This document shows, one piece after another, positions 1-11,600 of a DNA stretch of 43,479 nucleotides; the first letter of the stretch is position 1, and each line of letters begins with the position of its first letter. A model generated the notes under the pieces. The model was not told the DNA's origin. It worked only from the letters and a program-made list of their open reading frames with translations, and did no database searches. Origin of the DNA: a virus; IMG/VR virus record IMGVR_UViG_3300030118_005042, positions 1-43,479 of that record; one strand, given 5' to 3'. The position numbers and the translations under genes are program-made.

Positions 1-3000
1 AGTTGAAGAGTCTACAGCATCTTGTATTGTAATACCAGCACCGTCTGCCGTAGATGTAGAATCACCGGTGCTATAGTTTATTGTTATGTTTTTATCCTCT
101 ACGTTTAAGTTCGTAGTATCTATTGTTGTTGTTGTACCGCTTACAGTTAGATCACCTGTTATTATAGCGTTTCCAGATACATGAAGTTTTTCACTCGGAG
201 TTGCAATGCCTATACCAACATTATTCGCTTCAGCATTACCGCTAGCGTCTACACCGAGTAAAATATGTGAACCACTACTTGCGGTGTTATATAATCTAAA
301 ATCATTACCTGCGTGATTAACGTTCCAATAATTAGAATTATCAGCTCTTCCTAACTTTAAGCTTAAACCGTTGCCATCAGCGTGGTTACCAAACAAAGTT
401 GGAGCTTCTACTGTACCTGTAGATGTTATAGCACCAGAACCAATAGAACCAGCAAAAGTTGCATTGCTTGAGCTATCTAAAATTAAACTTGATGTGCTAT
501 CATTTTTAAGAAATATTGAAGTGCTACCTTGAGCTTGAATTACAACGTTTTCACCACTTGAACCTAATATATGTAAATTATCAAATGAATCATCACCAAT
601 AAAATGTGAATCACCAAAGGTTATATTACCTGTTGTTTTAATATTACCAGAAACGTGTAGTTTTTCAGTTGGTGTTGCAATACCTATACCTACGTTATTT
701 GCCTCAACAGTACCGCTAGGATCTACACCAAGCAAAATATCTGAACCAGATGAAGCGGTGTTATATATTCTTAAATCATTTCCAGCGTGGTTAAAAGCCC
801 ATACATTTGAATTATCAGTTCTACCTAATTTTAAAGAAGCTGTGTTTCCATCTGCGCTTTGGGCATGAAGTATGGCTGTAGGAGTTGTAACACCTAAACC
901 TAAATTACCACTAGCTAATAACCTCATTTTTATAGAGCCAGAGCTATTGTTATAAGTAGATCCAGTGCCAAAACTTAAACCACCGCCACTGTTAAAAAGA
1001 GTAACGCCTTGACCACTTGTTCCATTTTCAAAAAACAGTCTACCAGATAAAGTACTATTACTGCTATCTACACCTATTTGTATACCAGCAGCACCTGTAG
1101 GAAATACAGTTACTCCAGCAGAGTTAGTTTCAAACTTTTTAGAGTTGTTATGATATAATTCTACACTACTATTTGCGTTTGCTTGAATCATATTTTCGTC
1201 TACATACTGTAATTTTACAGCAGCACCATTTGTTGTTCTAATTCTTAAATCACCAGCTCCAGCATCATCTATATAGCTGTTTCCACCGACGTGAAATATT
1301 TGTAAATCATCAGAATCACCTAGTGTTATTTTACCGTTATCTTTTAAACCTAAATCACCAAATAAATCTAGCTTACCGTTTTGATCGTATGAGTGAGGTG
1401 TTCTTCTACCTACAGGGTAACCACCCCACAATTGTAATCCATATAAAAGTATATCTCTATCAGAGTAATCAGTACCACTACCGCTGTAAGGTATCCACTC
1501 TGGTATAAACTCTATTATTACGTCACGATGATGACTTGTAGATGTAGTATTTGTTTCGTGCCAAGGTATTTGAGACATAGGAAGAAACAAGTGACCAGGC
1601 CATGAACTAACTTGAGTATCTGATAATGTGTGGTTAATTTCAGAATTTGAAGCTACATTAAATTTATAGACATGTACTTTTGTTTTATGACTTTGAGTTG
1701 CAAAGTAACCATATAAAGCATTTACAAACGTATAGTTGTGAGCTTTAAATTGTACCCTAAACTTATAAGTACCGTTTGGTATAATAACACTAGAGTTATT
1801 TGTTCTTAAAAACTTTCTTTTATTGTCATCACTGTAGCTAGTTACCTCAGTCATACTGCTACTACTTGTTGCTTGTATAAAGAATTTAAGATCTGTTAAA
1901 TCATCATAATTATTAGCTAGCGTTGTTTGCGGTTTAAATTGTTGTTCAAACAAAGCCATTTCAGTAACCGTAGGTGCTCCTAAGTTAGATCTAGGCTCAC
2001 CAGTATTTCTTTGTTTAAATTCATAAGCGTTTAACTCATTAGCGTTGTTTAAATCACCTTCACTTAAATCTATAGCATCACTAAAATCTGAACCACCGTA
2101 AACTAATTTACCGTTAAATACATCTGTTTGATCAGCTCTTAAAAAGCTAGTTGTAAAGTTATATGTCGTACCCGAAGCTGAAAACGAGTTTGTGCTAAGA
2201 CTAAGACCATCAGCATATACCGTACCATCAAAATAACCATTGTTCCACTCTAAACTACTAGAACCTAAATCATAAACACCATCTTGAGCTGGTCTAAAAT
2301 GACCCCATATTTGACCATTACCATACCTTTGTAAGTACTGAATACCTCTTACTTTTTCAAGACCTAAGTTAGAGAGATTAACGTTACCAGCTTGATAACT
2401 TGCAGCGTATAAAGTATGTATTCTAAAATAGCTATTATTAGTTGAACCACCAAGAGTGTATTTTATTCTTGTAGTACCTTGACCTGTACCACTATTACCT
2501 TTTACTTTTCTTAATACAACTATTTCGTTGTTATCTGTTAAGTCACATAAAGTTTGCCAGCCATCGTCTGTTTGATATGCTTCTATTTTTACTCTTGTTG
2601 CTACAAACTGATTAGCCCCAAAAACAATACCAACCCAAAAGCCATACGTAGCTTCATTAGTCCACTGTAATTCTACAGTACCGACACCAGCTGTAGTGCC
2701 ATCAGCACCATTGTCTGAATACCAACTACCAGCGGTGCTTGAAAAACCATCAAAAGCATTTGCCCAACCACCGTTTGTGTTTGTTATTTCATTACTATAA
2801 GTAAAGTTACCTGAACTACCACTTCTAGTAGAATAAAAACCACTAGTAGTTATTGTGCCCCAAAAAGTAAAACCAGAAAGATCATTTACAATGTGTGGTA
2901 AACGTGCAGGATCACCTTCTGATGCTGGATTGAAGAACATGTTTTTAACTACAGTACCACTATGACCTGAGTTTTGTGTTGTTGAACTACCATCATTGTT

Positions 3001-5376
3001 AGTCCAGTCTGGTTCTGGTACTGAACTTCCTCTAAAGTTTATACCATCACCAAGTTGAATACCCACAATGTCTTCGTCTGCTCTAAAGTACATTTGGTTA
3101 TCTGTATGGTTAAATATCTCAAAGTCACCGTTGTTATTTCTAATACGCCAATCATCATCGTGGTTGGTATCTGTAAGGGCTATTTGTGGAAAATCATTTT
3201 CAACACTAAGAGTGCCTTTTGATTTAACAGTACCTTCAAAAGTTGCGGTTTGATCAGAAGCCATAGTTAATGCTAATGAACCTCCAGATAAAATTCTAAC
3301 CGAACCACCAGACTCTTCGTTAGCTATACTAAAAACATCATTAGCACTACCAAAACCTACATAAGCATGTCTATCAGTACCTCTATAGTAAGAGTGATAT
3401 ATTGGTCCATCATCAGTTACTTTTAGTTGTAAAGCTTCATCTGTAGTTCCTTGTATTGCTATACGGCCACCTATTTCAGCGTTACCAGTAATTTTAAAAC
3501 TTCCGTCTACGTCAAGTTTTACCGATGGATTATTTATACCTATACCTACGTCACCACCAGGCTCAATAACCATTTTATCGGTGTGAAAAAATAAACTTCC
3601 AGAACCAGAAACAAGAGCATTAGTTACACTACCAACATGTACTGGACTTGCAAAATAAGCCGCTCCATTAACATGAAAAAGATATTGAGGATTTGTGATA
3701 CCTATACCTATATTACCACTTTCTCTAATAGCTAACCTCGTTACTTGACCTGAACCACTTCCTGTTCTAAAAGCTATACCGCTGTTTGTGTTATCTCTAC
3801 CTTCAATAACTAAAGCGCCGTATTCAGTAAAAGGCCAATTTGTTCCATTAGCGGTTGTAGTAGTATATATATGACTATGATCGTCAAAACTAGCAGCTTG
3901 TGTTTCTTGTACCGCGTTAACAAACTTAATATCTCTCCATGTTTCAGTAGAAGGATCAGCTGTAAATCTTACACCTACGTTATTACCAGTTACAACATCA
4001 AGAGCATTAGCTGGGCTTGCAGTGCCTATACCTACATTACCGTTTCTATCAATACGTAATCTTTCGGTTATAGCCCCAGAGTTACCACTTGTAGTCCAAA
4101 ATGACATTTCACCACTTGCATCGTTATCAGTTCTTTCTACTAAAATTCTAGCGTTAGGATACGCGTTGTTTGAGCTAACGTTAAAAATCATACCAACACC
4201 ACTATTGTTTGCGGTTGTTAAGTTTGATAACTGTAAAGGATAATTAACAACACCTGATCCAGTTGACACTACATTTAATTTAGTATAAGGACTATCAGTA
4301 CCTATCCCAACGCTACCGTCACTTGTGATACGCATCCTTTCCGTACCAGTTGTAGTTGTATTATTTGCCGCTGTGCTAAATCTAATAGTAGTAGCAGAGT
4401 TTCTTGAACTAAAACCACCACCTATATATATATTATTGTTTGAAGAAGTAGATTCAGTAGAAATAGCTAATATATCTTCTTCTGAGTTAGTATAATGTCT
4501 ACCTAAAAATTGACTGTATTTTGTATTAGAGTCTGCGCCTGTATTTGCAGAGCGTATATATCCAGCTACATCTAGCTTATGAGCAGGAGATGTCTGTCCT
4601 ATACCGACGTTACCGTTTTCTAGTATTCTTAATCTTTCAGCACCACCTGGATCTCCCATGTAACTACTATCACTAATTGAAAAGTCATTACTAATAGCTC
4701 CTACTGCAAATTTATTTCCACCGCTACCTGTAAAAACCCAACCACCATTACTACCTGAAGCATCAGACATTATTCTTCTTGTTCCACTTCTTCTAATTTC
4801 CATAGCGTTTGAAGCTGTAGTATCTATTGTTAGTGCTCTGTTAGGGCTTGTAGTCCCAATTCCTATCTTACTATCTGTTTTTATATCACCAGTTACATTT
4901 AAAGGTTTGTTAAAGTTCCAAGACGTGTCAGAGTGCGCGTATGTTAAAGTTGCGGAAGCGCCATCAATTGTGATACCAGCTCCATCAGAAGCGAGACTAG
5001 TACTAGAACCAGAAGAGAGTACAATATTTTTATCATCTACAGTAAGTGTTGTTGAGTTTATAGTTGTTGTAGTACCATCAACTTGTAGGTCACCTTTTAT
5101 TTGTAATACACCGCTATTGTTTCCAACGACTGCTGGATCAATAACTGTAACAGCTGGACCTCTTATTTCGCCTGTGATTATTACATTAGTAGAGTTTATA
5201 TCACCGGTAGTTGTTATATCGTTACTACCAGAGTTTAATGTAGTTCTTTTAGTTATCTTACCTTCAGAATCTACAACTAAATAACTCTGTTCTGTAGAAG
5301 TAGCTAAGTCTTCTAAGTAAACATCATTACGAAATCTAGAAATCCATTGATATATTTGGTTCCCTATAAATTTCAT
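1..5376 (-). CDS. Giant tail fibre protein, C-terminus cut by window edge
   Basis: The frame is open from an ATG at 5376-5374 to base 1, giving at least 1792 residues without a stop in the lines I checked. The start reads MKFIGNQIYQWISRFRNDVY. It is followed by a module like those of marine T4-like and podovirus fibres (GDLQVDGTTTTINSTTLTVD, then SDGAGITIDG). At least seven repeats of the type LRI..GNVGIGT.SP..LDV follow, which are typical of trimeric host-recognition fibres. A tryptophan- and glycine-rich stretch at about 2460-3000 reads like a beta-sandwich, perhaps a discoidin-like carbohydrate-binding domain; this is tentative. The last residues before the edge again match the N-terminal module (GDLTVSGTTTTIDTTNLNVE, ADGAGITIQDAVDSS), so the protein contains a duplicated block. 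It lies 11 bases after the holin-like gene and is probably the last late gene. A C-terminal chaperone or receptor-binding tip is expected to the left but is not seen. Confidence 0.9.
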   Translation of the reverse strand, partial: MKFIGNQIYQWISRFRNDVYLEDLATSTEQSYLVVDSEGKITKRTTLNSGSNDITTTGDINSTNVIITGEIRGPAVTVIDPAVVGNNSGVLQIKGDLQVDGTTTTINSTTLTVDDKNIVLSSGSSTSLASDGAGITIDGASATLTYAHSDTSWNFNKPLNVTGDIKTDSKIGIGTTSPNRALTIDTTASNAMEIRRSGTRRIMSDASGSNGGWVFTGSGGNKFAVGAISNDFSISDSSYMGDPGGAERLRILENGNVGIGQTSPAHKLDVAGYIRSANTGADSNTKYSQFLGRHYTNSEEDILAISTESTSSNNNIYIGGGFSSRNSATTIRFSTAANNTTTTGTERMRITSDGSVGIGTDSPYTKLNVVSTGSGVVNYPLQLSNLTTANNSGVGMIFNVSSNNAYPNARILVERTDNDASGEMSFWTTSGNSGAITERLRIDRNGNVGIGTASPANALDVVTGNNVGVRFTADPSTETWRDIKFVNAVQETQAASFDDHSHIYTTTTANGTNWPFTEYGALVIEGRDNTNSGIAFRTGSGSGQVTRLAIRESGNIGIGITNPQYLFHVNGAAYFASPVHVGSVTNALVSGSGSLFFHTDKMVIEPGGDVGIGINNPSVKLDVDGSFKITGNAEIGGRIAIQGTTDEALQLKVTDDGPIYHSYYRGTDRHAYVGFGSANDVFSIANEESGGSVRILSGGSLALTMASDQTATFEGTVKSKGTLSVENDFPQIALTDTNHDDDWRIRNNNGDFEIFNHTDNQMYFRADEDIVGIQLGDGINFRGSSVPEPDWTNNDGSSTTQNSGHSGTVVKNMFFNPASEGDPARLPHIVNDLSGFTFWGTITTSGFYSTRSGSSGNFTYSNEITNTNGGWANAFDGFSSTAGSWYSDNGADGTTAGVGTVELQWTNEATYGFWVGIVFGANQFVATRVKIEAYQTDDGWQTLCDLTDNNEIVVLRKVKGNSGTGQGTTRIKYTLGGSTNNSYFRIHTLYAASYQAGNVNLSNLGLEKVRGIQYLQRYGNGQIWGHFRPAQDGVYDLGSSSLEWNNGYFDGTVYADGLSLSTNSFSASGTTYNFTTSFLRADQTDVFNGKLVYGGSDFSDAIDLSEGDLNNANELNAYEFKQRNTGEPRSNLGAPTVTEMALFEQQFKPQTTLANNYDDLTDLKFFIQATSSSSMTEVTSYSDDNKRKFLRTNNSSVIIPNGTYKFRVQFKAHNYTFVNALYGYFATQSHKTKVHVYKFNVASNSEINHTLSDTQVSSWPGHLFLPMSQIPWHETNTTSTSHHRDVIIEFIPEWIPYSGSGTDYSDRDILLYGLQLWGGYPVGRRTPHSYDQNGKLDLFGDLGLKDNGKITLGDSDDLQIFHVGGNSYIDDAGAGDLRIRTTNGAAVKLQYVDENMIQANANSSVELYHNNSKKFETNSAGVTVFPTGAAGIQIGVDSSNSTLSGRLFFENGTSGQGVTLFNSGGGLSFGTGSTYNNSSGSIKMRLLASGNLGLGVTTPTAILHAQSADGNTASLKLGRTDNSNVWAFNHAGNDLRIYNTASSGSDILLGVDPSGTVEANNVGIGIATPTEKLHVSGNIKTTGNITFGDSHFIGDDSFDNLHILGSSGENVVIQAQGSTSIFLKNDSTSSLILDSSSNATFAGSIGSGAITSTGTVEAPTLFGNHADGNGLSLKLGRADNSNYWNVNHAGNDFRLYNTASSGSHILLGVDASGNAEANNVGIGIATPSEKLHVSGNAIITGDLTVSGTTTTIDTTNLNVEDKNITINYSTGDSTSTADGAGITIQDAVDSST
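187..871 (-). repeat. Duplicated fibre module, 474-base spacing
   Basis: Two copies of a segment of about 70 codons lie 474 bases (158 codons) apart, at about 187-395 and 661-871. Both encode NHAGNDFRLYNTASSGSHIL-like sequence followed by LLGVD.SG..EANNVGIGIATP.EKLHVSGN. The copies differ at many third positions, so the duplication is old and kept at protein level. Confidence 0.8.
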
Positions 5377-5387
5377 TTTAAGTATTT

Positions 5388-5546
5388 TTATTTATCAAAT
5401 TTTGCAAACTTATATATAGTAAAAAGTATTGCTAGTATAAGAGATACAAATGTTAATATCTCGTTTACTTGTGCCATGCTTAGTCCTATAGCGCTAACGT
5501 TTGCTACACCTACTTGTAGTGTGTCTTTTATTTCTTCCATTTTCAT
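5388..5546 (-). CDS. Small holin-like membrane protein (T7 gp17.5 type)
   Basis: A 52-residue protein starting MKMEEIKDTLQVGVANVSAI. It has a short hydrophilic start, a GVANVSAIGL stretch, then one strong hydrophobic segment at about residues 30-45 (ILTFVSLILAILFTIYKF), and a lysine-rich end (KFAKFDK). The GVA.VSA pattern followed by a single membrane helix and a basic tail resembles the T7 class II holin gp17.5, as I recall it. The expected role is to permeabilise the inner membrane at lysis. Its ATG overlaps the TGA of the upstream lipoprotein gene (ATGA), so the two are probably translationally coupled. A second ATG lies two codons inside. No endolysin is adjacent. A small virion-associated membrane protein is the alternative. 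Confidence 0.65.
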   Translation of the reverse strand: MKMEEIKDTLQVGVANVSAIGLSMAQVNEILTFVSLILAILFTIYKFAKFDK

Positions 5547-5653
5547 TTTTTATGCGGCTTTTCTATTACATCTAATTCACTACAGCATTTTTTAGGTGTA
5601 GTGCAAGCGGATAAAATTAATAACAATATTATAACTAATCGTGATAGTAACAT
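5543..5653 (-). CDS. Tiny lipoprotein, spanin-like (Rz1-like) candidate
   Basis: A 36-residue protein with a hydrophobic signal and lipobox: MLLSRLVIILLLILSACTTP, where Cys17 would be the lipidated residue after LSA. The mature part would be only about 20 residues (CTTPKKCCSELDVIEKPHKK). The start codon lies inside the last codons of the 3062-residue gene, overlapping it by 19 bases in another frame. The stop overlaps the holin-like start as ATGA. A small outer-membrane lipoprotein beside a holin fits the o-spanin of a lysis cassette. However, no inner-membrane Rz partner is visible, and the mature peptide is short for spanning the periplasm. Confidence 0.6.
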   Translation of the reverse strand: MLLSRLVIILLLILSACTTPKKCCSELDVIEKPHKK

Positions 5654-8600
5654 AAACCTGATTTATTTTTAGTTTGCATTTTACAACGTTTACCGTCTTT
5701 TTTAATTTTCTTACATTGAACTTGTTTGTCTCCTTGCTCAACCTTCTGGTGTACAGTACAATAAATCCCATCTACTGGTTTGTTTTTACATCTTACACCC
5801 GCTTTATTAGCAGCCGCACACGTAACTTCTTTACCTTCTTTCTTCTCTTGTTTCTGTTCATTTAAGAATTTTTCTTCTAATACTCTATTCTTTTCAGTCT
5901 GTTCAGCATCTCTCTTCTCTTTTCTTTCTTTCTTTTTTCTTTCTTTTACTTGTTGTCTAGCTTCTATTACATCTTCGTTTTGTATACCAAAGTTCCAAGT
6001 ACTCCAACCTAAAAGCAAAGCCACACGTTTATAAGTTTCATGATCACTGTTCATGGCTTCTCTTATATTTCTTATTTTACTGTAGGCTCTATAAACAGGT
6101 GCGTTTGTAATAGCTTCAATAGCAGATGTTGCAGCTCCATAAACAGGGTTGTCTATGTCTGTTAATGGCATTTCTTTTATTACATCTCTATTAAACTCCC
6201 AAGTCTGCGTAGCACTATAAAGCTTTCTAGCTTTAATACCTATTGGTGGTGAGTAATTAAAAGCTTCAATTATAGTATAAGCATGATCAGCTCTATGTTT
6301 CTTTTCTTCTTGCTCAAGAAACTCTAATACAACATTTTTCATAGTTGAAACCGCAGCGCCCATAAAACCAGAACCTCTTAACACAGAGTCAAGCATACCA
6401 TTACCAACTCTAGCGTAAGCATCTACTTTTTCTTCTTCTTCATCGTCATCACCAAAAGCTAAAGCAAACAATGCTTGCTGCATACTATAGAATATAGCGT
6501 TTTGCACAGCACCATAATAAACTATTTTAGATATATGAGTTCTAACATCACCTCTACGGTTTACTAAATCTTGAAAAGCTCTTTTCATTAACCTGTTATA
6601 CTGCATAGGTGTGTTTTGAAAAGCTAGTATTAACTTACCTAACGGTGAAGCCTGTTGCATAGATATTTTATCTGGTCTAGCAGACTGCTGAGTAGCTTCT
6701 GCTATTTCTTGCATATCGTTAAACGCTTTGGCTTCAGCGTCTTTTTTAGACATACCTTCAGCTAAATAAGTATTTATTCTGTTTCTATAAAAAGCAGCAC
6801 CACCTGAAGCGATAGCAAAACTATCTGCTATCTGTGTAGGTGTAAAACCTTTTTGTAATAAATAACCTATTGCTTTTCTTATTGGATTTTTAGCACCCGC
6901 AATAGCTTCTGCTAACTCTCTAGCATTAACATCTTGTTGTAAACCAGAACGTCTTTGTTTTAAGAAAGGTGAGTTAAATATAAAAGCTAAATCTTTCGCA
7001 TATTGCCTTACGTTACCAACAGCTTTAGCAAACTTTAAAGGGTTGTTGTCACTCCAGTTTACAAAGTTTACAGTAGACAATGTTTGTAATAAAGCTGATC
7101 TAGCATTTATAAACATCGTTGCACCTATCGAACCATTTACCCAGTCGTTAAATCGATTCATCATACCACCAAAAAAGTTGTCACCTGTTTGTACTCTGTT
7201 ACTACCAAGCCTCATTCTGTATAAAACGTTTTCTAAAGCAACTCTGTGATTAGTACCAAATACAGCTTCTATTTTATTTAAGTTTTCTTTTGAAAATATA
7301 GTATTAACATTTTCTTGCCACTCAGCTAAAGCAACTTCTCTAGCAGCGTCAGTAATATCATTTAACTCAGAAGATATAGTGTTAGCCAACCAAGCGTCAT
7401 CTGGCTCAATTAAACCACCAGCGTTTCTTTGTATTATATCAACGTTATCAGCAAATGCTTTAACATCTGCGTTAGACTCTACGTATTTTACTAAAGCATT
7501 TTGATCAGCTTGAGATAAACCTGGTACATCAAAACCAGCTTGTACGTAATTATATACTCTTATAGCTTGATCTAAAGTAAAGTCAGAATCTGGTAAACGT
7601 TTATTTAATCTTTTAGAAACATCTTTAGCTGTTTTTCTTAGATTTTTATAATTAGTTGAAACTTGTTGTTTCAATAAGTTCACAGCTCTAACAGCTTTAG
7701 CGTAGGGATCAAATATTTTTTCTTTAAAAAATTTGTAATGTTTTTCTCCTTGTTTACCTTTACCTAACATTGGATATATTAAACCTGTTAAGTCTTCAGC
7801 TGAAGGTGGTAAAAAGAAAGTAAACCTGTTTTTTCTTTTACCCCTTAACTTTGCTTTTGCTGTGCTAAACTTTTTGTTTCTATCAACACCTTTACTTTGT
7901 TCTATTATAACATCTAAATTTATTTCATCTTTAGCTGATTTACCACCATCAACAACATCTTCTACAACACTATCAGCATCTTTACTAAACTGTATTTTAG
8001 CCTGAACAGCCTTGCCTTTTATATCTAACTGATCAATAACGTCAGCGACAGCTTTTACGTTTGGCAAAGCATCGTCAACAAAATACATATCATTATAACC
8101 TTCTGAAAACTTATCAAGCATCCATTGAGCTTTAGCTTCACCCGTACTATTACCTAAGCCTGTTATATTATTTAAAGGTATATTTATACCTTTTGATTTT
8201 AACCAACCGTGTATAGCTACAGCACTTTCAGCTGGTCTAGCTGTTAATATATAGTTGTTTTCTGGACCAAACTTAGCTATTCTGTTTTTAAGCTTTTGAA
8301 ACAACGGTCCTTCAACACCACCTCTAACATTTATAAAGTCGTCAAAGTTAAAGTCGTAACCATCTTTCATAAGTTGAGGCCCTTGTATTGGCCACTGAGC
8401 ACTACTAACTCTTATAACTTCATCACCTTTAGTAGCTTCAATAAAGTTTTCACCATCAATAATTAATGTTTCATCAAAATCAAACGTGCTCATACCTCTT
8501 GAAGGTGTATCTTTTGACCAAGATATTTTACTGTCTTTAGTCATAAACTTTAATTGCTTAACAACATCGTTACCTTCAGCGTAAGCATCATATAGATCTA

Positions 8601-11600
8601 TTAAGTTTTTACCAATAAACTCTGAATCAGTACCTTTTTTAGCTGGGTCTAAACTTTTTATTGGTTTTATTTTACCTCTTAAACTAGGATCTAGCACCAT
8701 CTCATTAAGTATACCTTTATTAAATGCTCTAGGAGAGCCATCGGCTGGTGATTTAACTTGATAACCAGCTCTTGTTATAGCTTTATCATGTTCTACAGAT
8801 ATAACCTGTACATAATAGTTGTCAAAAACACTATTGTCTAATGAGTTGTTTTTAACATAAGAGTTTATTATTTTAGCGGTAACATCAGCTAATGAAGTTC
8901 CATGTTCATATCTTACTATATCTTTATCCTTTTTGCCTTGTTTTTTACCATCAGCTAAAACACTTTCAATATCTTCTGCTATATATTCTGCTATAGCTGC
9001 TTTTCTTATAGGTGATTCCATACCTCTACCTAAACTTTGCACTAGTATAGCAAAGTCAGCAATATCAAAAGTTTTATTTTTAGGATCTTTAACCTGAGCC
9101 CAAGCTCTATCAAGAGTTGTTTTTATTATGTCTCTAGAATCTAAAGCTTGTTGTTTTCTACCTTTAAAATCTTTATCTTTAATAAACTGCACGGCATTGT
9201 CAGCTATTGTTTTAACGTTTAAATTAACGTTTGTATTTGGCCCTTCAAGAATATATTGACCTTGTTTAGGACTTACAACTTTAAAATCTTTTGGTAAGCC
9301 TTTGTTAATTAAATTTAAAAAATCTTGTTTACTTCTAGCTACTTGACCTCTATTAGTTTTTCTAACTCTTTTACCTCTTGAGTTTGTTTTAAACTGATCA
9401 AAATCTTTTACTTCAAAAATGTTACCTTCAGAGTCAACTTCAAAACGTCCATCTACTATTTTACTTAAACCAGAATAACCGTCCATTAAAAACTTTATAT
9501 GACTTTCTAGTTTTTTAGCATCGACTTTACCGTCTTTTACTACAATGTCAGATATAGTTCCAGATAAAAAACCTCTTTGCTTTCTAACTCTATCTATGTC
9601 AAACAATAAATTACCTATATCTATAGTTTTACCATTACTGTCTTTAGGTAATTGTTTTTCTAACAACTTTTTTACTCTTAACTCTGTACTAGCTTCTTGA
9701 GCTAATAAATCTAACTCTTCTTCTATATTAAATTCAGGTTGTATTTCTTTTAAGTTTTCTGATACTTCTACGGCTTTGTCTCTATCTTGCTTTATTTTCT
9801 TTTTTAAAGCTGTTTTAGCAGCGTTACTTAAATCATTATAAATAGAATCTACTACAGCGTCTATATAACTATTATCAGAGTAATTTTCAGAAACTAACTG
9901 TATAACATCTGACCACCTTTCTTTTGTAGTTGTATCTTCTACAGTGTCTCTACTAAACACTTGCTCTGATTTACCGTCAGCTAACTTAGCTCTAACAGCG
10001 TCAGAGTCTGTTCCCTGTGTAATACTTTTTAATCTTAAACCTTGATTGGCAGCTAACACGGCTTTTTGAACTATAAAAGCTCTTATGGCACCATCAAACT
10101 CTTTTGAAGTTTCAAATGTTCCATCAGAGTTAATACCAAACATACGTAAAAACTCTTCTTTACCTACATCTTTTCTTTTTGCCTGCTCTTTCTTTTGACC
10201 TAATTCTTTTTTAGCTCCTTCAGAAACTTTAAGTCTTTCACCTGTTGTATAAAAACTTGTTAACTTAGTATTAGCAACACCAGTCGCTTGACCACTTCTA
10301 GTTTCACCCTCAGGTAAAGCATCATACAAAGAAGAATCGTAATCTCCATTTTCATTAACGCTTTGACTGTATATTAAATTTTGAGCATTAGCTCTTTCAG
10401 CAGCTGTTAAATCTTGGTTTGCTAGTATTTTTAGAGGGTCTACACCAAAATGAGATGATATTGTTTCTAAAACGCTGTATAGAGCACCCTCTGGAACCGC
10501 GTCTGACGTTTTTGTTGGATTTACGAGTCTACCTTTTCTTTCAATCTTTTTTACCTTAGAAATGAGATTTTTAATATCTTTATAATCATAGCTTTTTATA
10601 TCACCTTCAAAGTTATTTATAGCATTTTCAATAGAATTTTTAGCGTCTTGCGATAAACCTAAAATATTAATAGCTAATAACTCTTCAACAACTTCTTTCG
10701 CAAGTTGTTTTTTACCAGGTATTATTATTTCATTATCTAATTTTTCCAAATAACTATCTTGATCAGCCTTTATTGTATCAGCAATAGTTGTTTTATCTCC
10801 TGTTGGTTGTTCATATGATATTGTTTTTCCTTCACCACGTTGATTAAACTCTTTTATTACATCACCTTTAGCTCTATATATTATAGACATACCACCTCCA
10901 CCTGAAATACCAGTTAACCAACCAAATAAACTTTTGTTTATGTCATAGTTATAGTTTTTTAAATATCTTTCGCCAAGCTTTTCTTTTACTTTTCTAATAA
11001 ACTCAGGCATGTCTTGAGGTTGTAAACCTAAACTTATCATGTCTTTTTTTATTAAACCATCTAATACTTTACTACTTGTAATCGCACTATAACCATCGTA
11101 AAAGTCATTAGACTTTTTAAACTCCTGTGCGTTTCTATATTTTGGTGAACCGTTTTCGTTCATTACAAACCTATCTAACGCATCACTTATTTTACCGTCT
11201 TGTAGTTTATTTTCTAAATCAGCTTCTCTTGAAAACTTAGCCTCAGCTTTTCTTTGCTCATAAGTTCTAGCGTTTTTAAACATCTTACCTTTAGCACCTC
11301 TTTTCATCATCTTAGCTATAGCAAGATTAGGTTTATTATCTTTAACACTCTTAGCAAAGTCAATCATAAAGTTTTTTATATCTTGCGGTGTATCAAGAGA
11401 AACTTCATAGCCAAGATAATTTTGAGCAAACCTTCTTATTATACCAGCTAGCTTTTGAAAACCTGTTTGTGATATTTCTATATCACCATCTATATACATT
11501 TCTATAGCTTGAGTTAATAGTTCTTCATGAGCTTGATTTCTGTCATACAAAGATATTCTTTCGTTAAAAGTATTTACCATACCTCTTTTAAAAGTAACGT

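Noticed and set aside
1323-5595. Plus-strand frames opposite the tail fibre
   Set aside because: They are low-complexity shadows of the minus-strand fibre with no plausible start context.
8461-8500. FDFDET as an RNA polymerase catalytic loop, as in crAss-like giant proteins
   Set aside because: The residues around it and the later LTARP and DDALPN fit HAD motifs, and no DFDGD or second polymerase barrel is seen.
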